Assembly (NCBI GenBank): GCA_035286465.1
Contig: DATEDF010000022.1
Coordinates: 1 to 64,000, forward strand
Direction: 5' to 3'
Length of the DNA stretch: 64,000 bases
Origin: Fen-1231 sp035286465
Lineage (GTDB): Bacteria > Gemmatimonadota > Gemmatimonadetes > Gemmatimonadales > Gemmatimonadaceae
Part shown: piece by piece, positions 24,060-32,055 of the stretch
How the letters are laid out: each line of letters opens with the position of its first letter
Numbering within the stretch: position 1 is the stretch's first letter
Translations under genes and position numbers: made by a program
Notes under the pieces: model-generated
Seen by the model: the letters and a program-made list of their open reading frames with translations, nothing else
Database searches by the model: none
What the model was told of the DNA's origin: nothing

Positions 24060-25261
24060 CGGCCCTCCAGCGACACCGTCGCCAGCCGGATCGTCGTCGG
24101 CTGGCCGGGGACGGTCCACGCAAGGAGCACACCATCCCGGATGGCCGCCATCACCGGCCAGCCGGAGGGCCGTAATCCCGTGACCGCGCCGATCGTTCGC
24201 GGCGCGAGCGAGCGCCCGCTGGCGAGTACGCGCCGCACCCGCACCTCCGCGCCGTCGCCGGCTGTGCGCTCCTTCCACGACACGAGGGCCGACCCGTCGT
24301 CGGCCAGGACGATGCCGACGTGGCCCGCCGGCTTCCCACCGTCAATGCGCACCGGCGTGCCGAACGTCGCCCCCGCGTCGGTCGAGAACGCCACCAGCAC
24401 TTTCGCCGTGTCGCGCGCCGCCGTGAACCAGACCACGACCAGGCGATCGCCGGAGGCGGCCGCCGCCGGACCATTCACGGGGCAGGCGTTGATCTTCCAT
24501 CCGTCGCGAGCGAGGGGGACCGGTGTGGACCACGCCCCCCGCACGAGCCGTGTCACGTAGATGTCGCGGATCTCCTCCGGCGAGCGGTCGCGGTAGAAGA
24601 CGACCGGTCCGCGCGCGGTCAGCGCGGCCGCGGTCTGGCAGCAGTCGCACACGCGGTCGTCGAGCGTACGCGCGTCCGTCACCTTTCCCGTCCGGTCGAG
24701 CGCCGCGAACGCGAGTTGCATCGCGCCGCCGGGCCGGCCGCTCTCGACGCCGTTGAGGAAGCTCAGCGCCGCGGCGCCGCCGGGGGCCGGCCAGAGCGAG
24801 ACGAAGCCGTGCTCCCCCGACTCGTGGCTCGGGTACGGCACCACGGGAGCGCTCCAGGTCGCGCCGCCGTCAGTCGAACGGACCACCCGGATGCCGTAGT
24901 CGTACTTCCCCTTGAGGCCACCGCGCTGCAGCCAGTGCACCACCAGGTCGCCCGAGGGCAGGAACAGGACCGACGGGTGATCGGCGAAGTTCACGAAGAG
25001 CAGGCTGTCGCGCACCACCGTGCGGGCGGGTGACCACGCGCCATTCGTGCCGCGCAGCGCGAACTTCACGCTCGACACGGAATCGGCGTCGCGTTCGATC
25101 CACGTCATCGCCACGCGCCCGCCCGGCCCGCTGGCCAGCCAGGGGAACCGCGCGCCCGCGCCCGCGGGCGATGGCTCCGCCTCCTGCGCGGGGGCGGCGC
25201 CGAGCGCCGCGCCACACGCGGCCCCGGTCAACGCCAGCCGCCGGATGAACTGCCGGACCAT
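24056..25261 (-). CDS. exported sialidase-like BNR protein with CDCC cysteine cluster
   Basis: A signal peptide (residues 1-25, ending APAQE) precedes a six-bladed BNR/Asp-box propeller: STDGGATWSAP, STDAGATFGTP and similar. In the middle (about residues 206-211) lies the cluster DRVCDCCQTAA, with another Cys in KINACPVNG. The enzymatic Arg triad of true sialidases is not evident, so hydrolase activity should not be assumed. The Cys cluster and co-translation with a TlpA reductase point to metal binding or a redox function in the envelope. AGAGGGGG precedes the ATG; a CATATT about 30 nt upstream may be its -10. Confidence 0.8.
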   Translation of the reverse strand: MVRQFIRRLALTGAACGAALGAAPAQEAEPSPAGAGARFPWLASGPGGRVAMTWIERDADSVSSVKFALRGTNGAWSPARTVVRDSLLFVNFADHPSVLFLPSGDLVVHWLQRGGLKGKYDYGIRVVRSTDGGATWSAPVVPYPSHESGEHGFVSLWPAPGGAAALSFLNGVESGRPGGAMQLAFAALDRTGKVTDARTLDDRVCDCCQTAAALTARGPVVFYRDRSPEEIRDIYVTRLVRGAWSTPVPLARDGWKINACPVNGPAAAASGDRLVVVWFTAARDTAKVLVAFSTDAGATFGTPVRIDGGKPAGHVGIVLADDGSALVSWKERTAGDGAEVRVRRVLASGRSLAPRTIGAVTGLRPSGWPVMAAIRDGVLLAWTVPGQPTTIRLATVSLEGR

Positions 25262-25358
25262 CTAACCCCCTCTCATGTGTGCCGCGTAATATGGCGCGGC
25301 GACGGCGGAGTCGCCTCAAGTCCCGTGGGTCCCGCTCCCACACGGCGTCGCCCTGCGG

Positions 25359-25364
25359 CATATT
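25359..25364 (+). promoter_or_regulatory. -10 hexamer (CATATT) for leaderless purE
   Basis: CATATT ends exactly 6 nt before the purE ATG at 25371, predicting transcription start at the start codon. No Shine-Dalgarno sequence is present in front of purE. Confidence 0.55.
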
Positions 25365-25370
25365 CAGACC

Positions 25371-25856
25371 ATGACCGCTCCCCTCGTCGGCATCCTGATG
25401 GGCAGCAAGTCGGACTACGAGCAGCTCGTCCCGGCGGTCGAGATGCTCACGCACCTGGGCATTCCGTACGAGGCCAGGGTGCTCTCGGCGCATCGTACGC
25501 CGGACGAGACCGCCGAGTACGCGGCGAGCGCGGAGCAGCGGGGCCTGCAGTGCATCATCGCCGCCGCCGGCGGCGCCGCGCACCTGGCGGGCGTGGTGGC
25601 GGCCAAGACGCTCCTCCCCGTGCTCGGCGTCCCTATCCCGTCCACGGCGCTCAACGGGCTCGACTCGCTCCTCTCCGTCGTCCAGATGCCCGGTGGCGTC
25701 CCCGTGGCGACCTTCTCGATCGGCAAGCCCGGCGCCACCAACGCCGCGATCTTCGCCGCCGAGATGCTCGGCGCCCAGCGGCCGGAGATCCGCGAGAAGC
25801 TCAGGGCGTGGCGCGAAAGCCGCGCGAAGGACGTGCTCGCGCAGACGCTCCCCTAG
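25371..25856 (+). CDS. purE: N5-carboxyaminoimidazole ribonucleotide mutase
   Basis: This is the class I PurE of purine biosynthesis, which moves the carboxyl group of N5-CAIR to C4 of the ring. The motifs are intact: MGSKSDYEQLVPAVEML near the start, SAHRTPDET with the catalytic His, AAAGGAAHLAGVVAA and the substrate loop MPGGVPVATFSIGKPGATNAA. Its length of 161 residues is normal. No purK is adjacent in this window. The next gene, a PPOX-fold protein, follows after 19 bp on the same strand. Confidence 0.97.
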   Translation: MTAPLVGILMGSKSDYEQLVPAVEMLTHLGIPYEARVLSAHRTPDETAEYAASAEQRGLQCIIAAAGGAAHLAGVVAAKTLLPVLGVPIPSTALNGLDSLLSVVQMPGGVPVATFSIGKPGATNAAIFAAEMLGAQRPEIREKLRAWRESRAKDVLAQTLP

Positions 25857-25875
25857 GCGCAAGCACGCGACGCGC

Positions 25876-26325
25876 ATGCCGGAAAAGCCAGCCGCCGCGA
25901 TCCGCGATCTCACGCGCGAGGAGTGCAACGCGCTCCTGGCGAAGAACCACGTCGGCCGCATCGCGTTCAGCTACCGCGACCACGTGGACATCGAGCCCAT
26001 CTCGTACGTGTTCACCGACGGGTGGCTCTACGGCCGCACCGCGCACGGCACCAAGCTGCGCACGCTCGCGCACAACCGGTGGGTGGCGTTCGAGACCGAC
26101 GAGATTGACGCGATGTGGGAATGGCGCTCCGTGGTCGTGAAGGGCGCGCTCTACCTGCTCGAGCCCGACGGCGCGCACGCGGACGCGTACGCGAAGGCGG
26201 TCGAGATCCTGCGCTCGCTCGTCCCCCACACGCTTGACGATTCGGATCCGACGCCGGAGCGCAACGTCGTCTTCCGCATTCACGCCGATCAGGTCACGGG
26301 GCGTTCGGCGAGCGGACGGCGCTGA
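25876..26325 (+). CDS. pyridoxamine 5'-phosphate oxidase-fold flavin-binding protein
   Basis: The sequence opens with LTREECNALLAKNHVGRIAFSYRDHVDIEPISYVFTDGWLYGRT, the pattern of the NimA/PPOX split-barrel group that binds FMN or F420. HGTKLRTLAHNRWVAFETDEI forms the second half of the barrel. The family includes nitroimidazole-resistance and biliverdin/flavin reductases; the exact substrate is unknown. ATG 25876 begins 19 bp after purE, so it probably shares the leaderless purE transcript. Confidence 0.85.
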   Translation: MPEKPAAAIRDLTREECNALLAKNHVGRIAFSYRDHVDIEPISYVFTDGWLYGRTAHGTKLRTLAHNRWVAFETDEIDAMWEWRSVVVKGALYLLEPDGAHADAYAKAVEILRSLVPHTLDDSDPTPERNVVFRIHADQVTGRSASGRR

Positions 26326-26335
26326 GGCGGCCGGC

Positions 26336-26352
26336 GCGGGGACGCTCCCCGC
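26336..26352. terminator. GC-rich hairpin between convergent genes
   Basis: GCGGGGA-CGC-TCCCCGC is a perfect 7-bp stem with a 3-nt loop, lying in the 60-bp gap between two convergent genes. There is no T-run, so it would be a hairpin-only or bidirectional terminator. Confidence 0.45.
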
Positions 26353-26385
26353 AGCCCCTGCCGCCGCACGATCCTGTGATCCGCT

Positions 26386-27525
26386 TCACTTCTTCGGGTT
26401 CGGGATCCCGTATTGCGCGAGAATCTCCCGCACCCGGTCCAGCGGAATCGCCTCCACCGTGCGTCCGTTCCCCGTCACCGTCGTCGCCATGAAGAGCGAG
26501 TTGTACACCGCCTCCTCGGTCGCCTCGATGACCGCCTGGAACACGCCGCCCGCGTCGTCGTTGGCGAGCTCCGTCGTCGTGTGTTGCCGCGCGTTCGACG
26601 CGCGCCGCACCTCCTTCGCCGTCGAGAACGCAATCGCGTAGTCCCCGGAGCCGTTTGAGGCGCTCGAGCCCGTGCGGCCCAGGCCCAGCATCGCGCGAGC
26701 CGCCAGGCGTCGCAGGTTCCGGTCGGAGAGTGGCGCGTCGGTCGCGATCACCACGATGCACGAACCATCGCCGCGGTCGTTCGCCCCCGCGCTCTGGAAC
26801 GCGTACCGGCCGAGCGCCTTCCCCACCGGCGCGCCCAGCACCTGGAGCACGCCGCCGTAATTCGTCTGCACGAGCACGCCGACGGTATGCCCACCGAGCG
26901 AGGCCGGGAGCACGCGCGACGACGTCCCGATCCCGCCCTTCCAGCCGAAGGCGGACGTGCCCGTCCCCGCGCCGACGCTCCCCTCCGCCACCGGCCCGCC
27001 CGACGCCGAGTCGAGCGCCCGCCGCACCGCCTCCGCCGTGACCGGCCGCGCGCGAATGTCGTTCAGCCCCCCGTCGTTCGTCTCCGCCACCACCGGATTG
27101 ATCGAGCGCACGCGCTCCATCCCCGGCTGCGCGAGCATCCACTCGACCATCGCGTCGGCCGCCTTCCACACGCAGAGCGTGCACGTGAGCAGCACCGGCG
27201 TCTCCAGCTCGCCCAGCTCGCCGACCTGTGTGCTTCCCGCGAGCTTGCCGAAGCCGTTCCCGACCACCACCGCGGCCGGTACGCGCTCGAGGAACGCGTT
27301 CCCCGCGTGCGGGAGGATCGCCGTGATCCCCGTGCGAATCCGGTCGCCTTCGATGAGCGTCACCTGGCCCACCCGCACGCCGGCGACGTCGGTGATCGCG
27401 TTCAGGGCGCCCGGCGTGAACACGCCGGGCGCGACGCCGAGGTCGCGGGCGCGCACGCGCGCCTGCGCCGCGACGCGCTCGCCCGCGAGTGCGACGAGCG
27501 TGAGAATGCAGAGAAGAGTGCGCAT
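26386..27525 (-). CDS. exported P1-family (DmpA-type, S58) aminopeptidase
   Basis: A signal peptide (MRTLLCILTLVALAGERVAAQA) is followed by a DmpA/DAP-like Ntn-type fold: ALNAITDVAGVRVGQVTL, VVVGNGFGKLAGSTQ, ETNDGGLNDI and VGAGTGTSAFGWKGGIGTSSR. Self-cleavage is expected at Gly-Ser in RGDGSCIVVIATDAPL, which frees the catalytic Ser. DmpA enzymes release N-terminal D- or L-residues or beta-aminopeptides. The gene diverges from holB with 51 bp between starts. A TATCTT sits 6 nt before the ATG, predicting a leaderless message. Confidence 0.9.
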   Translation of the reverse strand: MRTLLCILTLVALAGERVAAQARVRARDLGVAPGVFTPGALNAITDVAGVRVGQVTLIEGDRIRTGITAILPHAGNAFLERVPAAVVVGNGFGKLAGSTQVGELGELETPVLLTCTLCVWKAADAMVEWMLAQPGMERVRSINPVVAETNDGGLNDIRARPVTAEAVRRALDSASGGPVAEGSVGAGTGTSAFGWKGGIGTSSRVLPASLGGHTVGVLVQTNYGGVLQVLGAPVGKALGRYAFQSAGANDRGDGSCIVVIATDAPLSDRNLRRLAARAMLGLGRTGSSASNGSGDYAIAFSTAKEVRRASNARQHTTTELANDDAGGVFQAVIEATEEAVYNSLFMATTVTGNGRTVEAIPLDRVREILAQYGIPNPKK

Positions 27526-27531
27526 GCCGCG

Positions 27532-27537
27532 AAGATA
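27532..27537 (-). promoter_or_regulatory. -10 hexamer (TATCTT) for the leaderless P1 peptidase gene
   Basis: On the minus strand TATCTT ends 6 nt before the ATG at 27525. Confidence 0.55.
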
Positions 27538-27560
27538 CAGCGTCCGTCGGCGGCCGGCAG

Positions 27561-27566
27561 TATCTT
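27561..27566 (+). promoter_or_regulatory. -10-like TATCTT upstream of holB
   Basis: TATCTT ends 10 nt before the holB ATG at 27577, so the leader would be at most a few bases. It is the mirror of the divergent TATCTT at 27532-27537. Confidence 0.45.
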
Positions 27567-27576
27567 CCCCCGCACG

Positions 27577-28653
27577 ATGCCGCTCTTCCCCCTGATCGGC
27601 CACCAGGCGCTCCGCCAGCGCCTTGACGAGCAGGTGTCGCGTGGCGCGCTCCCGGCGAGCCTGCTCCTCGCGGGCCCGCCCGGCGTCGGCAAGCAGCAAC
27701 TCGCCCTCTGGCTCGGGTCGCGCCTCCTCTGCGCGGGCGCGGCGCCGCCGTGCGGCGAGTGTCAACAGTGCAGGTACGCGGCGGACGGCGTGCATCCGGA
27801 CCTGCGATGGTACTTTCCGCGGCCGCGCCTCAAGGAGGCCGACGTCGCCCTCGAGGAGGTCGCGTTCGACTACGCCGACGCCATCGCCGAGCGCGTCGCG
27901 GCGCACGGCCTCTACGCGCGCCCCGACGGCTCGCACGGGATCTTCGTCTACGTCTCGCGGCTCATCGTGCAGCAGGCGGGCACCACGCCCGCGCTCGCCG
28001 CGCGCAAGGTGTTCGTGATCGGCGACGCCGAGCGCATGGTGTCGCAAGCCGCGTCACCGGAAGCGGCGAACGCCTTTCTCAAGCTGCTCGAGGAGCCGTT
28101 GGCGGACACGACGATCGTGCTCACGTCGAGCGAGCCCGGCGCCCTCCTGCCGACCATCCGCTCGCGCGTGGTCGCGATCCGCGTCGCGCCGCTCCCCGAG
28201 GCCGACGTGCGCGCCTTCCTGGCCCACCCGGCGGCGGCCGCGGCCGCGGACGCGGACGCGGGGGCGCGCGGCGCGACCGAGGACGAGATCGTTCGGCTCG
28301 CGCACGGAGCGCCGGGCGCGTTGCTCGATCTCGCCGCCCGCGGCGCCTCGCTGGAGCGGGCGCGCGCGCTCCTCGCCGCGGCGCGTGGCGGCCGCGAGCA
28401 GGCGCTTCGCGCGGCCTTCGTGCAGGGCAGCTCCAAGGCGCGCGGCGTCTTCACCGACGTGCTCGACGCGCTCACGGTGCTCCTCCACGAGCGAGCACGC
28501 GACGCTGCCCACGCGGGCGACGCGGCCCGCGCCGTCGCCTCCGCGCGCGCCGTCCGCGCGGTCGAGGAGGCCAAGCGCGCGGCCGAGGGCAACGCGGTCC
28601 CGCAGCTCGTGACCGCGCACCTCGTGCGCACGCTCGCGGAGCTGGGCGCGTGA
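27577..28653 (+). CDS. holB: DNA polymerase III delta-prime-like clamp-loader subunit
   Basis: An AAA+ fold with Walker A-like GPPGVGKQQ, a zinc-binding knuckle with four cysteines (LLCAG..PPCGECQQC), the strand-helix KVFVIGDAERMVSQAASPEAANAFLKLLEEP and the SRC-like TIRSRVVAIRV typical of delta prime and gamma/tau. The Lys of the Walker motif is followed by Gln-Gln, as in non-hydrolysing delta-prime proteins. It loads the sliding clamp at replication forks. The C-terminal half is an Ala-rich helical collar domain. The stop overlaps the moaC GTG (GTGA). Confidence 0.9.
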   Translation: MPLFPLIGHQALRQRLDEQVSRGALPASLLLAGPPGVGKQQLALWLGSRLLCAGAAPPCGECQQCRYAADGVHPDLRWYFPRPRLKEADVALEEVAFDYADAIAERVAAHGLYARPDGSHGIFVYVSRLIVQQAGTTPALAARKVFVIGDAERMVSQAASPEAANAFLKLLEEPLADTTIVLTSSEPGALLPTIRSRVVAIRVAPLPEADVRAFLAHPAAAAAADADAGARGATEDEIVRLAHGAPGALLDLAARGASLERARALLAAARGGREQALRAAFVQGSSKARGVFTDVLDALTVLLHERARDAAHAGDAARAVASARAVRAVEEAKRAAEGNAVPQLVTAHLVRTLAELGA

Positions 28654-29234
28654 CCGCGGCGCGGCGCGGCAAGCGAACGGGACGGGCGGCGCCGCGCCGC
28701 GCGGGCACCGCGGGCGCACGCCCCTCCGTGCGCGCACCCGCGCGCGCACCCGCCCTCTCGCACGTGGACGCGCTCGGCGAGGCGCGCATGGTGGACGTCG
28801 GCGCGAAGCTCCCCACCGCGCGCCGCGCCCGTGCCGAGGGCCGCATCAGGATGAGCGCCGACGCGCTGCGCGCGATCCGCACGAACGCCATCGCGAAGGG
28901 CGACGTGCTCGCCGTCGCTCGCGTGGCGGGCATTGCGGCCGCGAAGCGCACCGCCGAGCTCATTCCGCTCTGCCACCCGCTTCCGCTCACCGACGTACGC
29001 GTGGACCTCGCGCTCGACGCCCGGCTTCCCGGCGTGCGCGCCGAGGCCACGGTCAGCACCATCGCCCGCACCGGCGTCGAGATGGAGGCGCTGACCGCCG
29101 TCTCGGTCGCCCTGCTGACCGTCTACGACATGGCCAAGAGCGCCGACAAGGGGATGCGAATCGAGGGGATCCGGCTTCTCGAGAAGACGGGCGGGAAAAG
29201 CGGCCCCTGGCGCGCCCGCGGCCCGCGCGGCTGA
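28650..29234 (+). CDS. moaC: cyclic pyranopterin monophosphate synthase
   Basis: MoaC makes cPMP in molybdenum-cofactor synthesis. Family motifs are complete: LSHVDALGEARMVDVGAK, LIPLCHPLPLTDV, ATVSTIARTGVEMEALTAVSVALLTVYDMAKSADKGMRI and the closing LLEKTGGKSG. From GTG 28650, which overlaps holB's stop, the protein carries an extra Arg/Ala-rich N-terminus of about 35 residues; the domain proper begins near residue 38, so a shorter start is possible. No other moa gene is near. Confidence 0.95.
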   Translation: MTAARRGKRTGRAAPRRAGTAGARPSVRAPARAPALSHVDALGEARMVDVGAKLPTARRARAEGRIRMSADALRAIRTNAIAKGDVLAVARVAGIAAAKRTAELIPLCHPLPLTDVRVDLALDARLPGVRAEATVSTIARTGVEMEALTAVSVALLTVYDMAKSADKGMRIEGIRLLEKTGGKSGPWRARGPRG

Positions 29235-29291
29235 CGCCGTCTCCCCCCTCGGCCCGCGGGCGCCTCCAAGGCGCCTCCCGGGCGCCTCACG

Positions 29292-29355
29292 GGGCGTCTC
29301 TCAGCGCGCCAGGGCGTCCTGTGGGCCGTCTCTCAGGGTGCCAGGGCGTCCTTTA
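29292..29355. repeat. 32-bp imperfect tandem duplication
   Basis: Two 32-nt units (29292-29323 and 29324-29355) differ at a few bases and share CGTCTCTCAG and GCCAGGGCGTCCT. They fill the gap between the convergent moaC and mltD-like genes and include the last codons of the latter. Confidence 0.8.
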
Positions 29356-31047
29356 GGGCGTCTTCCGCACGGCGGCCTTGGGCGGCGTCTTCACGGGCGC
29401 CTTCGACTTCGCGGCGGCCGCTCGCGGCGCCGGCGGGGCTCGCACCACCAGCGACTGCCCCGGCACGATCAGCGCCTTCCGGAGCCCGTTGAGCCTCATC
29501 AGCGTCGCGGCGCTCGTGCCGTAGCGCCTGGCGATCCCGTCGAGCGTCTCCCCACGCCGCACGAGGTGCGTGCGCCTCGCCGAAGCGCTCGATCGCCGTG
29601 GATAGCGCTCGATCGAGGGATTCGGCACGTCCATCGCCGCGAGCACCGTGGCGCGCGACGGCACCAGAATCGCCTGTCCCGCGCTCAGGTTCCCGCTCTT
29701 GAGGCGCACGACCTTCGGGTTGTACCAGTTGAGCTGCTTCGCCGTGAGCCCGTGCTTCCGCGCGATGGACGTGATGGACTCGCCCTTTTTCGACGTCACG
29801 CGCGTCACCGCCACGCGTTCGGCGGAATCCAGCGCGGCGTAGCGAGCGTCGAATCCTTCCGCCCGGCCCACCGGGACGCGCACCCAGAGCGACTCGCGCG
29901 GCGGCGTCATCCCCCGCAGCAGCTGTGAGTTCAGCTCCTTGAGCATCGCGACGTCGGCCGGCGCCGCGCCGGCGACCGCCGCGAGCGGCACGGCTCCGCC
30001 GACGCGCACCGAATCGTAGCCGAACGGAGGAAGCGACTCGACCACCACGCCGTACCGCCCGGGCTCCTTTCCCACCAGCGCGGCGGCGATCAGCTTGGGG
30101 ACGTAGTCCCGCGTCTCGGGGCGCAGGACCCTGCGATCGGCGAGCGTGAAGAAGCGGTCGTCGCCCTCGACGCCGTCGAGCGCCGTCGCATAGCGCGCGA
30201 GCCCGCGGGCCACCCGGCCGTTGCCGCCGTTGTACGCCGCGGCCGCCAGAAAGAGCGAGCCGAACTGCTCGCGGAGCGCCTTGAGCAGCCGCACCGCACC
30301 CTCGGTCGCGCGCACGGGGTCGCGTCGCTCATCCACCCACCAGTCCACGCGGAGCCCCACCCCGCGCGCGGTGCCCGCCATGAACTGCCACATCCCGACC
30401 GCCGCCGCCCTCGAGTACGCGTGGGGGTCGTACCCGCTCTCGATGAGCGCGAGATACGTCAGGTCCTCGGGGAGCCCGCCCTCCATCAGCCGCTCGCGGA
30501 TGAGCGCGCCGTAGCGCGTCTGCCGCTGGACGCTCCGCTCGAACGCCGCCTTGGCCCGGCCGCTGAACGCCTCGACGAAGTGCTCGACGCGCACGTGCGT
30601 CTCGTACGAGCGCACGTCAATGTCCCAGACCGGCGCGCCGGGCGGCGCCGCGCTGGTGTCCGTGGGCGGCGGCGCCGAGTCCCCGAAGACCGTCGCCACC
30701 TCCCGCACGATCTCGGCGGAGGTGACGTCGAGCGAGACCGAGTCGCCCGCCGGCTTGCGCGCGGGCGGTCCGGCGGCGCGCGCTGGTCCCCCGGGAGCCG
30801 GCCGCGCGCTGTCGGCAACCGCGCTGTCCGCAGCCGCGGCGACGGCACCGGCGGCGACGACAGCGGCGGTGACCGCACCGGCGGCGACCGTACGAGGGCC
30901 GGACGGCTCGATCCCGCTCGCCGCGCGCGGCAGCGGCCCGGGGCCGGGCGTCGAAGGCGCGGGAGCGACTCGCGCGCAAGCCGCGCCGAGCGCCACGAGC
31001 AGCAGGCCCGCGGCACTCCGCACTCCGTCGTCCACCGATCGTCGCAT
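29353..31047 (-). CDS. membrane-bound lytic murein transglycosylase (MltD-like) with two LysM domains
   Basis: After a lipoprotein-type leader (LLLVALGAACAR) and a long Ala/Pro linker, the SLT domain appears: LPEDLTYLALIESGYDPHAYSRAAAVGMWQFMAGTARGVGL with catalytic Glu, then AAAYNGGNGRVARGL and RETRDYVPKLIAA. Two LysM modules follow (VTSKKGESITSIARKHGL and LVRRGETLDGIARRYGT), then a basic Lys/Pro tail. It cleaves peptidoglycan glycan strands to anhydromuropeptides. Start ATG 31047 is 16 bp from the divergent serine-hydrolase start; a GTG eight codons downstream would give a tighter signal peptide. Confidence 0.9.
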   Translation of the reverse strand: MRRSVDDGVRSAAGLLLVALGAACARVAPAPSTPGPGPLPRAASGIEPSGPRTVAAGAVTAAVVAAGAVAAAADSAVADSARPAPGGPARAAGPPARKPAGDSVSLDVTSAEIVREVATVFGDSAPPPTDTSAAPPGAPVWDIDVRSYETHVRVEHFVEAFSGRAKAAFERSVQRQTRYGALIRERLMEGGLPEDLTYLALIESGYDPHAYSRAAAVGMWQFMAGTARGVGLRVDWWVDERRDPVRATEGAVRLLKALREQFGSLFLAAAAYNGGNGRVARGLARYATALDGVEGDDRFFTLADRRVLRPETRDYVPKLIAAALVGKEPGRYGVVVESLPPFGYDSVRVGGAVPLAAVAGAAPADVAMLKELNSQLLRGMTPPRESLWVRVPVGRAEGFDARYAALDSAERVAVTRVTSKKGESITSIARKHGLTAKQLNWYNPKVVRLKSGNLSAGQAILVPSRATVLAAMDVPNPSIERYPRRSSASARRTHLVRRGETLDGIARRYGTSAATLMRLNGLRKALIVPGQSLVVRAPPAPRAAAAKSKAPVKTPPKAAVRKTP

Positions 31048-31051
31048 CTCG

Positions 31052-31057
31052 TATATT
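31052..31057 (+). promoter_or_regulatory. -10 hexamer (TATATT) in a 16-bp divergent intergenic region
   Basis: TATATT ends 6 nt before the GTG at 31064. The whole gap to the divergent ATG at 31047 is 16 bp, so the region upstream of this hexamer lies inside the transglycosylase gene. Confidence 0.55.
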
Positions 31058-31063
31058 CGGGCC

Positions 31064-32026
31064 GTGCGTCGCTTCGTGCCAGCCCTGCCACTGCTCGCGG
31101 CCCTCGCCGTGGGACCCGCGCTCACGCCGGGGGCGCGTCCCTCCGTGCTGCCGGAGGGCCGCCGCGCGCTCACCGCCGGCCACCGGGTCGCCGCGCCGCC
31201 GGCCGATTCGCTTCGCGCCCTCATCACCGCGCGCATCGCGCGCGTCGCGGGCGCCGAAGTAAGCGTCTGGTTCGAGGACCTCGCGCGCGGCGACACGCTC
31301 ACGATCGGCGCCGGACGCTCGTTCCACGCGGCGAGCACGATGAAGCTGCCGGTGATGATCGAGCTCTTTCGCCGCGTGGACGCCGGAGAGACCTCGCTCG
31401 CGGACGAGCTCTATCTGCAGAACGTCTTCGAGTCGATCGTGGACCGCTCGCGCTACGTGCTCGATGCCGGCGAAGACTCCGATTCCGCGCTCTACGCGCT
31501 CGTCGGGCAGAACGTGCGGCTCGGCGAGCTCAACGAGCGGATGATCACCCGGTCGAGCAACCTCGCGGCGAACACGCTCATCCAGTTTCTCGATCCCCGG
31601 CGCGTGAACGCCACCGCGCGCGCCCTGGGCGCGCGCGACATTCAGGTGCTGCGTGGCGTCGAGGACGGCAAGGCGTTCGCGCAGGGCCTCAACAACACGA
31701 CCACGGCGCAGGACCTCGGCGTCCTGCTCACCGCCATCCAGCGGAACCGCGCGGCCTCGCGCGCGAGCTGCGACTCGATGCGCCGCGTGCTGCTGCGCCA
31801 GGAGTTCCACGACGAGATTCCCGCGGGGCTCCCCGCCGGCACGTCCGTCGCGCACAAGACGGGCTCGATCACCGGCACGCTGCACGACGCGGCGATCGTC
31901 TACCCGCCCCGGCGCGGCCCGTACGTGCTGGTCGTCCTGACGCGGGGCATCCCGGAGCGGAAGGACGCGCAGGCGCTGATCGCGGACGTCTCGCGCGCGG
32001 TGTACGCGTTCGCCACCAGAAGGTGA
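31064..32026 (+). CDS. class A beta-lactamase-like serine hydrolase
   Basis: A signal peptide precedes a penicillin-recognising fold with Ser91-x-x-Lys94 (FHAASTMKLPVM), SxN at 164-166 (TRSSNLAANT) and Lys-Thr-Gly at 265-267 (AHKTGSITG). The omega-loop region reads RGVEDGKAFAQGLNNTTTA, so Glu200 may take the role of the class A general base, but the usual ExxLN form is absent. It may therefore be a beta-lactamase or a penicillin-recognising peptidase or esterase of the Beta-lactamase2 family. Divergence from a murein transglycosylase fits a cell-wall link. Confidence 0.85.
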   Translation: MRRFVPALPLLAALAVGPALTPGARPSVLPEGRRALTAGHRVAAPPADSLRALITARIARVAGAEVSVWFEDLARGDTLTIGAGRSFHAASTMKLPVMIELFRRVDAGETSLADELYLQNVFESIVDRSRYVLDAGEDSDSALYALVGQNVRLGELNERMITRSSNLAANTLIQFLDPRRVNATARALGARDIQVLRGVEDGKAFAQGLNNTTTAQDLGVLLTAIQRNRAASRASCDSMRRVLLRQEFHDEIPAGLPAGTSVAHKTGSITGTLHDAAIVYPPRRGPYVLVVLTRGIPERKDAQALIADVSRAVYAFATRR

Positions 32027-32055
32027 GGAGAGGCGGAGTCTTCACTCCGCTCTCG

